Source of the DNA: Mangifera indica
Lineage: Eukaryota > Streptophyta > Magnoliopsida > Sapindales > Anacardiaceae
Length of the DNA stretch: 64,000 nt
Assembly (NCBI RefSeq): GCF_011075055.1
Contig: NC_058156.1
Location: 496,001 to 560,000 of the forward strand
Direction: 5' to 3'
Below, piece by piece: positions 53,501 through 64,000 of this stretch. Position 1 is the stretch's first letter. The number at the start of each line of letters is the position of its first letter. The notes below the pieces were generated by a model that saw only the letters and a list, made by a program, of their open reading frames with translations, had not been told where the DNA came from and did not search any database. The translations under genes and the position numbers were made by a program.

Positions 53501-56219
53501 CTTTCCTTCTATATTAGAGATAGGGTTGAATGCATAATTAGAAAGTGATAATTATCTCGTAAAGATACGGGATAGAGATGTAAAATGATCTCATAATATC
53601 ATGAAACTGGAATAATGATATATCGAGGAGATCACGGGAACTACCAAGTGTCTCTCTTCATATTATCTTTGGATTGGAGGACTTTTACACGTATTTAGAG
53701 TCGATCTGCTTTTCTTTATATCTTAGAGGTGTTTTTGTAATTTTGCAAATTTGTTTTAATTTTATTTTATTTTATATTTTAGATAGAGTTTTAGGGTAAG
53801 TTTTTGAAAACATGGTTTTGAAAACCTGACCAAACTGATCGATTCGATTGGTTGAACTGGAACCTACAAGCCAAAACAGTTTTGGTTTTTTTGAAAATCA
53901 TTTTTGGAGTTAAACCATTTTGGATCATATTAAATAGTTTGAATCATCCAATTAGACCAGATAAAAAACCAGGTTTGACCCGATTAACATAAAAAATAAA
54001 AAAATTATAAAAAATTCATTATTAATTAAACCCAAGACCTCATTTATCAATTTGAATATGTATAGTATCAAACTAAGTTTATTTTAATCCAAAATATTTT
54101 AGGTCAAATATTTAATGATAAATTATACAAAATCATTTTGAATATTATTTTTAAATAAATAATTAGTTTAATCATTGGTCAGATTGAACTAGATTATCGT
54201 TTCTACTGGCTTAATGTTTGGTTCGATTATAAAATCATTGAATTAAAAACTATATATATAACCCTAAGAACAATATTGTTTTTTGGATACTGAATGAATT
54301 ACAGAAAACTTTAAGAGTTATTTCTTTTAATCCAATATTCGAATCTTGATATAATACAACAGTAGCTTTCGTATTATTTGTTCTCTAAGATTTTTTTTGG
54401 TTAACCCGAGGAACCCTTGCAGTAAAACCCCGGGGGCTTGTAGCCACCTATATTTGGAATTACGGACTAGACAAATTAAGAGGTAAATTTTATTATGGTA
54501 CATTATGCTAGGGTCAGCCGAATCTTGAAGTTTGCAAATAACCCTTGACCTTTCACCACTTAGGCAGACCCTTGAGGTCTTTGTTCTCTAAGATTTGCAG
54601 TAACTTCTTTTAGTGTCTTGATATCATTAATTTGAATTTGTTCAAAATGTTGTAGGGCTAACTTTTTGTGTACTTCAATTTGAGAGAAAGATCGAAGTAC
54701 AATCCTAGCATATAAGAAATATGAACAACAATTAAAATTATTATCTTCATCACTGAAATGGCTGAATGCCTTCATTGTAATGTCTAAGAATTATATTTTC
54801 CTTGTTGCTATAGATCATGTCAATTATATTTTCACTTATGATTATTATTATTATTTTTGTAACTGGGGAACTTGTTTAGATTAGTTGGACAAGTAAATTT
54901 AGGACACAGTGATTGAACCTACAACCAGTATACCTAGTAAGTCAGAGTTTCACACGCTTGACAGAGATTTGAATCCAAATCTTCTCTATAGAAGTTTTAA
55001 TATTTTACCAGTTTTGTTAACCTTTAGAATCCACTTATGATTATTGTTAATGTAGAAAGAGTTAATGATAGAAAGAAACAATTGTGACAAATGAGAATGT
55101 AATGACTCATGTAAGGGTAGATCTAAATTAAGCAAGCCGAAGGAACTTTAGCTTCAAGATCGAATTGTTTGTTTACCTAATAACATTGCTTTAGGGTTTA
55201 AGGTTTAGGATATCAAAAATGTTTATTCTATCCGTAATCCTCCAATGACATTGTACACCAACTTGATTTTTAAGTTGACCATTCTCATATTGAATCTACT
55301 CCTAAGCCGGGATAGATTAGGACCATACAATTCAAGAGATTAAGAAGGAGCCCACCTGTGCAGCACAGATTCTCGCTAGGTTTTTTCATGCCCGCGTGAA
55401 GAAATGTCGTCTTTGGTTGCTACAAATATGCGTTCAAGCCACTCGCTTCTGAGGACTAAAATCTTCCAACATGCGCACTACGTACTACTACTGCTCTTCT
55501 TCTTCTGTAACTTAATCATCACTTGTCCAACACTTTGATCTTACTTCAGGTTGTTTTCTTTCTTTCTTTTGTTTCATTATTAGTTGCTGGCCCTACCTTC
55601 TTCTTTCTTGCATCCCATTCCTTCTTTCAGTGACCAGAAACCCAAAATCTGAAAGTGAATCGCAGAGCCTTACGTATTGGTGTCCCAATAAATTTGCTCT
55701 CATAAGGTCAATTCTATGATTGAATTCACAACAGCAAGTCCACTTTGTTTAATAATAGTGACTCAATGCATCAACTTAAATTCCAGGATAGTGAATGGGC
55801 GTTCTAGACAACGAAGTAAAAGAATAGAGTTTTCCACACATTTAGAGAGAACGGGCCATTCTAGGGAGAAACACGGTTGTTCAAAGCATGTCAATTTACA
55901 AGAAATATAATAAGAATGGAAATGAGCTTGTTCCAAGTAGAATAAGCAAACTAGAAAGTTTGGAAATGGAGTTCCATACATCATGCGGGATTTAAGAATT
56001 TTAACTAAGGTAAAATTATATATTGGATTCCACTCTATACAAAAAACCCTAATTTATATAAAAGATTAATAAAAGAACAACTCCCTAAACTCATAAATGT
56101 ATCACGATTCAGATAATTTCAAAACTCATAACACACTTAATGAACCAATAAGATTGAAATGTCTGTTACATGTCGTTTAACTTTTTTCTAATTTGGAAGA
56201 CTTTTGATAAATATAAAAT
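50581..56219. other. gene-poor spacer
   Basis: No gene recognised on either strand. Dispersed-repeat copies lie at about 50640-50830, 51060-51310 and 53800-54250. 51310-53800 is AT-rich unique-looking sequence with no motif. 54400-54440 holds a GGTTAACCCGAGGAACCC and CCCCGGGG phrase. 55360-55700 is less AT-rich (TTCTTCTTC runs) and may be a leader-like remnant. Open frames up to 73 codons here look random. Confidence 0.4.
53800..54250. repeat. dispersed repeat copy (ACTGATCGATTCGATTGGTT type)
   Basis: Begins with GGTTTTGAAAACCTGACCAA and an ACTGATCGATTCGATTGGTT phrase, then AATTAGACCAGATAAAAAACC, and ends with GGTTCGATTATAAAATCATTG. It is similar in style to the stretches at 19940-20110 and 38030-38060. 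Confidence 0.4.
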
Positions 56220-56375
56220 TTAAACAATTTTATGTATACAATTTTGAGTACACAATCGAGTATATAGATGTGTCATCATGTGACTAAATCACACTATGAC
56301 ATATTTTTTTTGTATATTTAATTATATATTAAAAACTATATACATATAGTTTTATTGGTATAATTAATGTTAAGT
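56220..56375. mobile_element. MITE-like element copy
   Basis: Left: GTATACAATTTTGAGTACAC, then TGTGTCATCATGTGACTAAATCAC. Right: ACTATGACATATTTT, TTTAATTATATATTAAAAAC and ATATAGTTTTATTG. ATGTGTCATCATGTGA pairs with TCACACTATGACATA. Same family as 58505-58675. Confidence 0.6.
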
Positions 56376-58504
56376 AATTGTCTATGTATAGGTACAACAG
56401 TATTTGAAGGCAATAGAATTGACTTGCGAACAAACAAAGGTAGTAAGGAATTATTAGACTCGTTTTCGAAAATGATAGTTTGAATTGATGCTGGTTATTC
56501 CTGATATTCTTACCATACAAAATACAAGACTGACTCAGCTGATTCAGATTCTTGAAACAAAAGGACATATATTCCACCCTAAACATTTCTAACTTTCTCT
56601 TCTTAATATTTAATTGTTACCATTATTAGAAGGATTAAAAGCCTCCTGCCGAAAGCTTGCAAACGTACCATCGGGATTACTATGCTCAAATCTATTAATT
56701 GGTTTCAACGAGCAAATTTCATTATAGAGTTTTAACTCAGTAGTTTAGATCGAGATCAACTCATTTGATCATTTAATGACATTATTTATCCCGTTAGTAA
56801 TACTAATCACCCTTTGACAATATTATTCATCTCACTAGAGGCCTTTTGGTGATATTGTGCAACATATCGAATGAATTCAAACTCGAACTCAAATTGGGTG
56901 TGATGGATTTGATCAGAGTTTGACTCGGCTTCTATTAAATCCACCGCTAAAAATAAACCCTACTTATTCTTCTACATCATCAACACTTTGACCTCACTAT
57001 TGCAATGTCTCATATGTGCCAATATAAAATTTAAAACTAGGGTCAAAAGAGATCATATTATAAGGAATAAAACAGAATATTGTAAATTATATTATATGTC
57101 ATTTTCATTTTTTCTTTTTATGCAATTCAATATTCCTCATTTTTTGAATGATCTTGTTGATGCAAAAATTTGAACCAAATGAGAGGTATACCAAACTGTA
57201 ACGTACAATTTAGTGCAAGAAAAAATGAAAGCAAAAATGTTTTTAAAGTAGTTTAACCCACAATTCGTAAATTTATATTCACTGTTATGTTATTAAATAT
57301 TTTGTTTAAACTTCGACAATGTAATTGTAAATGTTATCAGTCAATTCCTGTTAGTTGAAAGAAATAGTTAATTGAGCAAAATACATTAGAGATATAACTA
57401 TAACTTAGTACATTAAATTTAATAATCTAAAATAAAAGTTACAAATTAGATTATCTCAATGAAATTAGATATAATAATGTCACAATCGGTTATCCCATAT
57501 ATGTAAGAGAAAAAGTTGGAATGTGATCAAGTGAATTATTCCTTTTAGTTGTATCTTGGTGAAAGAGATTTTACTCGCACTTTGAATTAACCAGTGTTTA
57601 GGTGATGTGTTTAGCCGTTACATATAGATTGTGAAACTAACCGTATTTTTAGTATGGTTTTCATGTGTTTGACCAAAGAGTAGGTTGATCTCACATAAGA
57701 AATATGAGAAATGTGTTGAGAGATAAATATGAAGAATGAATAAAAAGGCTAATGCATGCAACACAATTAGATAAAAGCTTACATGGAGGCATACGATCAT
57801 TTAGATAATAAAAGGAAAAGAAGTTTAAAATAAGTTGTCAAAATTAACAGAAAAACAGCTCTGGGTTATAATATATCAAAATCTCTTCTTTCACTTTCAA
57901 ATAAATATATATTTTTTTAAAAGAAGAACCTAAGTTCCTTTTTGTCTCTTAACTGCCCTCAAATTGATCAAGACCGTTGATTGATGGATGACTTGTTAGA
58001 TAGGGCTACATTACAAGCTCAGAAAGAAAGCATCAACCAGATCTGGACAGTCCATTCAAGAACAAAAATGGATGAAGATTTTGATGTCTTCATATTTTAA
58101 CGGCAATGAAAACAAAATGCTGCATATTAACCCAATTTGGACTGTATAATTTATACCCAATTGTCCCACCAGCACAAAACTCTCCATGTGGGTGGTCTTT
58201 TTGTTGTATAAAATTGTACCACAGGACTAATGCCAAGTTGCAATATGTCCCACAAATTCCGGACTGAAGAAGAAAGCGAATAAGCAGAAATGCATAAATA
58301 CTCAACACATGAACACAAGTATTTGTATGAAAATTTTGATATGGGAAAAACACCGGACAAACGATGGATAACAATTGATATCTGTCCTTGCTGATCTCAT
58401 TTTCACTACAATTTGTACAACATGTTGGTCCATTCCATATATTATACCCGCTTTGTTTAAACAAGTAGACAAAGCCGTAACCACTGCCTTTGCTCAAGTG
58501 TATT
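56376..58504. other. gene-poor spacer
   Basis: A dispersed-repeat copy lies at 56690-56950 with internal ACATTATTTATCCCGTTAGTAA-type phrases. 57100-58500 is AT-rich with a 135-codon minus-strand frame at 58090-58497 that shows Cys and Phe scattered without a family pattern. No gene called. Confidence 0.4.
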
Positions 58505-58675
58505 AAAAAAAAGAATAATATTATGTGTACCCACTTTTATGTATATATGAGTACATATATGATGTGTTATTTTATCTTTAATTTAAAATCACTGAATCAT
58601 TCAATGATATATATCAAATACGTACTAGTTTATGTACTCAAAATGGGTATATATAATTTTATTATTAAAAAAATT
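58505..58675. mobile_element. MITE-like element copy
   Basis: Left: TATGTATATATGAGTACATATATGATG, then ATCTTTAATTTAAAATCACTGAATCATTCAATGATATATATCAAA. Right: TTTATGTACTCAAAATGGGTATATATAATTTTATT. The GAGTACATA and TATGTACTC arms are inverted. Confidence 0.6.
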
Positions 58676-60394
58676 TCATACTGTGAGGTTTTAGCTTAAT
58701 CCTTTCACTACCACTACAAATCTTATTAAAAATTGATCTTCTGAAATCCGAATATCTTGAATTCAAATAACCTTTTTGCAAGATACGGGTCACCACTATA
58801 CAACACTAGCTAAAAAACATGGTATTAAATTGGGTTTATGTATGTTGTAAGGTGATGTATTCTAGTGATTTATAGAGAGGTCCACTCTCCCTCTGTAATC
58901 TGGTAGATGTTGTACATTTGAATATTAAATTTATTGAAAGACAGAAGGATGAACATTGACAGAATGTGACAGAGGTCTCTCCCTACTGTCTCAGGAGACC
59001 TCCCTTGTGAGCTACTTATTTATCATATAATAATATATATATATTATGAACTTTATGAATCAAACAGTCTTTCCTTGAAAACCCTCATCATAATATTCCC
59101 TTGAAATTAATATAAAAACATCATTGATTATTCATATAACTAAAAGGTAATGACAATGACAACACCAAAGTGCAGTGGTGAAGAAATATGACGATTGAGA
59201 GAATGGATGAAATAGACGAAAAAGGTCGGTCTTGTAATGTAAGGTTTGGAAAGTGAATGTGGTGGGTTTGCTATCAGATTTTTGGCCGATTAGTTGACGA
59301 AAAACAAGACTAAAATTTTGAAATGGCTAGCAATGAAATGAATATTCCTTGCTATTTGAATATTAGAATATACCTTAAAATATGATTATTTTAATTAATA
59401 ACTCCAAGTCAAACACAAGTTAAAACCATCTAAAATATCCTAATGAAGATCAATAATAAGGGATGTCGAAAACGATAAATAAAAAAAATGTTAAAAAAAA
59501 TGTTATAAAAAAAATCATTAAAAAAGATAAATTTATCAACAACTTTCTAATAAGTCATTAGATTCGAGTCACCTTGACTCTTATCGAATCTTACTTAGGA
59601 TTTGTGTTTAAAAACAATAAATAAAGAAGAAAAGACTGTTGGTTGATTCTCTTGACACCAGATTTTTCAGAAAAGCTGCATAAAAAAAGAGTGCACTCAT
59701 TGATGCCCTAATGCCAATATTATATATACATATAGATACAGAGATATATAGCTCAGTAGATTGATCCTGTAAAATTATTGAAAGGTTCTCAGAGATGGAC
59801 ACTGGACCACACTGTCAATTAGTACAAAGAAGCCTAAAACCACAAAACTACCAGCACTATAATAATAGTTCCAAGTTCCAAACCAGGCACAAGATTGTAC
59901 ACTGAATCCATTCTTACTCAGACCTCTGCAGGTGATCTTTTTTACACACCCACCCCCGTCTTTTCTGGGTGTCTCATTCTGATTCTTCACCGAGAAAGGT
60001 CAACTTCTAGCTTTAATATATTTTTCTTTTTTTCTGGTGGGTTTCCAGGAGTTCCGCGGACTCACCCGTTTATTGGGATATGAAATCTGATGAAAGTCAC
60101 GTGAAGGAGATGGAGTTTACTGTGGGAAGAAGTGAGAGTGAAACTGGGAGATTGGATTATAAGATGCGGTGGGGTGCATTGTGTTGGTTTGAATAGAGAA
60201 ATAGTACAGGAGAGGATGTACAAAATTAGTGATGTGAGTGAGCGAAGGGACTAAGTGTGAATGTGTAAAAGAAGAGAAAAATTGGGAAGCAGCATAGAAA
60301 GCTTCCTTAGTGGACCACCTGCTTTTAGCGGAGAAAAATTTAAAGCTGTACCCTCACTCTCGTCATTATTTCTTGTGTTTCACTCTCCCACTAA
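58676..60394. other. gene-poor spacer
   Basis: AT-rich to about 59700. 59930-60330 is less AT-rich and G-rich on the plus strand (many GTGAG, GGGAAG words) but has no open frame of interest. It might be a non-coding transcript or distal BEL1 promoter material; the sequence does not say. Confidence 0.35.
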
Positions 60395-60565
60395 AAATAC
60401 AATATAAAAAACCATAGATCCGATTTTGGATATATAACGGGTGCTTAGATAATATGTCATTATGTGATTAAGTGATTTTGAACTAAAAATAAGGTAATAT
60501 CCAATCACACGATGATACATATAACTAATTAAGTATTCAAAATTAAATGTATATAATATTGCTAA
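60395..60565. mobile_element. MITE-like element copy
   Basis: AATATGTCATTATGTGATTAAGTGATTTTGAACTAAAAATAAGG is followed by ATCCAATCACACGATGATACATA and AATGTATATAATATTGC. Arms TGTCATTATGTGATT and AATCACACGATGATACA are inverted, as in the other copies. Confidence 0.6.
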
Positions 60566-60616
60566 AGAAAGTCTCTCCAATTTGAGTTAGGTACATATCA
60601 TCATGTACATATAATT

Positions 60617-61195
60617 AGGGCTACAAATAAGCCGAGTTGTTTGCGGCTTAACTCGTGTTGAGTTAGACTTGGTTTAACAATTGTCAAGTTGAGTTTGAGC
60701 TTGTTGTTGATTGATTTGGTAAACTCATGAGTTCAAGCTCGGTTTGAATAATATATCAACAACCCTTTAAAAGTTTAAAAATTTTCATTGACACCCCTAA
60801 GGTTTTACACTTTGACTTTGATTATAGGGGTAATTAATAAATATATGAGTTGTGAGTTTAAAATAAATTTTTAACCGAGCTTGAGTTTTGACATAATGCA
60901 ATCGAGCCAAATAATATTCAATTCAATTCAATTGCACCCTAGTTAAAGTTCGAATTTAAACTCGAATTGAATGAGTCAAGTTCAAACCAAATATTGGGTT
61001 TTTTGTTTCATAACATAAGTTGTCCAAACATTCAAGTTTAAGCTAAATAAGATCAAACCCAGATTTAAATTTGTCTTCCAAGAAAATTTTAATTTTAACT
61101 TATCAATTTTAAATCAATCTCAAATTAATTGTTTTATATTCAAACCAATTTCAAATTAACCCTAATCAAATTTAATCCAAATTGAATCTAATTCC
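60617..61195. repeat. dispersed repeat copy with TAGGG...CACCCTA ends
   Basis: Begins TAGGGCTACAAATAAGCCGAGTT (60617). An inverted partner CAATTGCACCCTAG lies near 60933-60946, so the unit may be about 330 bp with short inverted ends. A second, oppositely decayed piece continues to about 61195. Internal phrases GTTGAGTTTGAGCTTG and AATATATCAACAACCC are typical of the family. Confidence 0.5.
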
Positions 61196-62592
61196 TGTGG
61201 AAGGTGCGCGTGGAGTAAGCATATTTTTTAAGGAGAAGAAATTTGAGTGGTCCAAAGAATTGAAGAGAGGGAAAGAGGGCGATGGATGGGTGGAGCACTT
61301 TAATTCACCAATTAATTACAATTTGATTGGAAAGTTTGGACCACCTCATCCCTTCTCATACACAGTCCCTTATTTTGGGAACCATTTTTTTTTTTATATT
61401 CTCACTTTAATTTACAGTACAAAATCCATTACGTTAAAAAGATAGTTTAAATAATAAAAGTAAAGTTATATTCAATCAACAAAAAGAGTATGAATTCAAA
61501 ACTTAACAGCCATATAATAGAATCGAACTCTTGAATTATATGATAATTGTGTGGTTCATCTCTAAACCCAAATTTCACCGGTTTGGTTTCATTCCCCACA
61601 CAATATTTCCCATTTGTCCAGAATTTAGAGGCCCACACCACACCCAAATCATCAGTCCTCAGAGTAGAGAGCCTCTCAGAACTGGAAGTCTGAAACCCAT
61701 CTAAAGAAGCCTGCTTCCAACTCCTACATGGGACTGAATTATTGGGATATATGTCGGTTTGTTTGTTTGTATTAAGACCTCAACCCAATTCTTAATTTAT
61801 TAAGCAGAAACACCTCATGTGGCGGCTTGTAGTTTGCCAACCAGGCAAACGACTGCCATTAGTTTCCATTGTTTGGTCTTCTCATCTTAACCATCCAGTC
61901 TTTTATAATCTATACATATACATATATGTGTATATATATATATATATATATACAAACTTTCTGAAGCAGGGTTTTTTTTTTTTTCCCTTATTCATTTACT
62001 TTTTAATTGTGGTCATTTTAATATGAAAAAATTGAAGGGATGAGATTTTATTTTCTTATTGTGAAGTCTATTTTGGTTGTATTAATATGGGGACGCATTG
62101 ACCCAGTTCAGTTTGAGCTTCTAGCTGCTTAGCTTTTTTAGAGAGAGAAAAAAAAAAGCCAAGCCAAGTCTTACATCCAATTATGATCACTTATTATATC
62201 TGAGGCTGATCATCTTCTCCATTGATTTCTGAAGACGTATATATATACACACATGTATATATATATATATGCATCAGCTTTATTCTTACTAGGTTTCTCT
62301 CATGGCTCTCAACTCAACATGTTGACTTATTGAGATCATCTTCTTATTCTTCAACACCACTAAGCAAAATTAACTTCTACTTCTGTTTTCAATCTTGTAA
62401 GGCTTTTTCTTCTTTCATCTCTTGTTTTATTTTTGCATATAACCAGCCAACAAGAACAAAGATTTAATTTTTTTGGTTCTTACGATCTTGTTTTCTGATT
62501 TCTGATTGTGGGTTTTAAGGAGTGAGTTTTGATGGAATTGTGGTTGCAGTGTCAGCATCGACTTAATTTCTAATTTCAGAAGATAGGTAGGT

Positions 62593-62623
<31 letters not shown>

Positions 62624-62634
62624 ATTGGATATAC
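61196..62634 (+). promoter_or_regulatory. BEL1 upstream region and 5' leader
   Basis: TA/TG runs at 61917-61953 and 62236-62271 include several TATA-like sequences. The leader before the ATG at 62635 is T/C-rich and contains an ATG-led short frame near 62302 that could act as an upstream ORF if transcription starts before it. A (GA)n run of 27 bases (62593-62619) lies 16 bases before the start codon; GA/TC runs are frequent in leaders of BEL1-like and other homeobox genes and can bind BPC factors. The start site is not determined. Confidence 0.45.
62593..62619 (+). repeat. (AG)n run just upstream of BEL1 start
   Basis: Perfect AG/GA alternation in the leader. BPC (BASIC PENTACYSTEINE) proteins bind GA-rich elements in homeobox genes, including BEL1-like genes, so it may be regulatory rather than neutral. 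Confidence 0.85.
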
Positions 62635-64000
62635 ATGGCTAGAGAAATCTGTGAAGAAAAATCAAGGAACTTGATTTCCTCAGCAGGTGGCTTTTGTTAC
62701 TCAGATATTTCATCGAGTAACCCAATAATTCATCAAACCCATCTGCAGGTGAACCAGATCCAAGACTTTGAATCGAATCCAGAGATGTTCAACTTGACCA
62801 CGGGCATGGAGATGATAGGGTTCACAAAGAATCTACAGCAGCAACACACTGACACTAACTCTGTTATGTGGAAAGGTTTCTTTAACAAACATGGAAACAA
62901 CGCTGGCCCTTCTTCAAAGAAGATCAATGAATCAACAAGTGACTTTTATCATCATCATCATCATCATGAGTTCAACAAATCAGAATTATTCACAACTGGG
63001 ATATCAGGAACAAGTAGTGAGAATCTTATAGTTGAAACTCATGAGCATGGTTCTTGGCAAGAGAATAGGCTGCTTGTTGATGATTCTTCTTTGAGATGTG
63101 TTTTTCCGTGTGCAGCAAATGAAAGACCAAGTCAAGGTCTTTCACTTTCCCTCTCTTCAAGCAATCCTTCAAGTATCAGTTTACAGTCTTTCGAACTGAG
63201 GCCAGCCAATCACAACAACCATGGCCAACAGCTTATGCAAGATGGGTTTTTGGGTAAAGCTGCAAATATTCATCATCAAGCGCAGTTTCAGCTGAGGAAT
63301 TCAAAGTACTTAGTTCCTGTTCAGGAGCTTTTGAATGAGTTCTGTAGCATTGGGACTAAGCAAACTGACGGCCCAAAACAGAAGACCCTTAAGACCAAAC
63401 AATGGGATGATGAAAATGCAAGTAGTTCTTCCAGAAGGCAATCTCTTTACTCACTGGAATACATGGAATTGCAGAAAAGAAAGGCAAAGCTGCTTTCAAT
63501 GCTGGATGAGGTATGCAGTTATAAATATATAATATGTTTCTCTCCAATATCCTTTCCATCAAAAGAGAAAAAGCAAAAGGAAAACATATTTTTTTTTTAT
63601 TCTGATCTAATTTAGCGACTTGGGGCCTTCCCATAAATGAACAGATTGTGATAAATCCAAAAAGATTAACTTATTTCTCATGTATGGTTAGGTTGACAGA
63701 AGATACAAGCACTACTCTGATCAAATGAAAGCTGTGGTGTCTTCCTTTGAAGCAGTGGCTGGTAATGGAGCAGCAACTGTGTATTCAGCTTTGGCTTCTA
63801 AGGCTATGTCAAAGCATTTTCGATGTCTAAGAGATGGGATTGTGGGTGAACTTCAAGCTACAAAGAAGGCCATGGGAGAGAAAGATCCCGTTGCACCAGG
63901 CACAACCAGAGGTGAAACACCAAGACTAAGAATCCTTGATCAAGCTTTGAGGCAACAAAAGGCTTTTCAACAGATGAGTATGATGGAGACTCATCCATGG
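62635..64000 (+). CDS. BEL1: BEL1, BEL1-like homeodomain (TALE) transcription factor, 3' part beyond window
   Basis: Nuclear TALE homeodomain factor; BEL1 pairs with KNOX proteins and MADS factors to specify ovule integuments. Exon 1 is 62635-63510 (292 codons), donor GAG then GTATGC; exon 2 starts 63692 and is still open at 64000 (103 more residues). Features in order: start MAREICEEK (Arabidopsis BEL1 starts MARD); a His run (62949-62966); GLSLSLSSSNPSSISLQSFE (about 164-183, diagnostic of BEL1); SKY box SKYLVPVQELLNEFCSIG (from about 223); BELL domain from MELQKRKAKLLSMLDE across the junction to YSALASKAMSKHFRCLRDG and LRILDQALRQQKAFQQM. The window ends at METHPW, just before the proline-rich linker and homeodomain. 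The order and wording fit a BEL1 orthologue rather than other BLH members. Confidence 0.93.

Noticed and set aside
58090..58497. 135-codon minus-strand frame
   Set aside because: Scattered Cys/Phe/Tyr, no domain, no upstream promoter or splice context; not separable from chance.
60100..60330. G-rich stretch as a possible ncRNA gene
   Set aside because: No conserved structure, tRNA boxes or snoRNA C/D boxes could be identified; left as unassigned spacer.

Overview
The window is nuclear DNA of a flowering plant, almost certainly a eudicot. It is AT-rich, its genes are split by many GT-AG introns, and six of the eight protein-coding loci have clear plant orthologues. The gene products resemble those of rosid trees, but the sequence does not fix the species. 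Genes fill roughly half of the 64 kb. The rest is AT-rich spacer loaded with decayed short repeats and MITE-like elements.

Layout. 1-3041: repeat-rich spacer with one orphan promoter-like stretch. 3042-9679 (-): beta-adaptin of the AP-1/AP-2 clathrin adaptors, 15 coding exons. 11029-17116 (+): XPB, the TFIIH DNA helicase/translocase, 20 coding exons, 769 codons. 19561-22716 (+): PLAC8-type Cys-rich protein, 8 exons including two microexons, with an antisense Ty3/gypsy reverse-transcriptase relic in an intron. 25071-25583 (-): BRH1-like RING-H2 E3 ligase, intronless. 31864-35106 (+): BTB/POZ protein of the At1g63850 type whose first exon is broken several times while its second exon is intact. 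40891-44905 (+): uncharacterised 1265-residue plant protein with an acidic N-terminal part and an Arg/Ser-rich C-terminal part. 45834-47510 (-): histidine-phosphatase (phosphoglycerate mutase-like) protein. 47511-62634: 15 kb gene-poor spacer. 62635-64000 (+): first part of BEL1, a BEL1-like homeodomain transcription factor, cut by the window edge before the homeodomain.

The genes are unrelated housekeeping and regulatory functions (vesicle coats, transcription/repair, ubiquitin ligation, ovule patterning). They do not form a cluster or pathway, and I found no previously undescribed system. The points most worth a second look are: apparent one-base frame breaks in the otherwise perfectly conserved beta-adaptin; the half-broken, half-intact BTB gene; a GC-AG intron in XPB; microexons in the PLAC8 gene; a fresh 84-bp in-frame duplication; a three-copy tandem repeat of about 338 bp; and at least three families of inverted-repeat (MITE-like) elements with several copies each.

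Exon limits were read by eye from splice sites, reading phase and remembered family sequences. No alignment was run.
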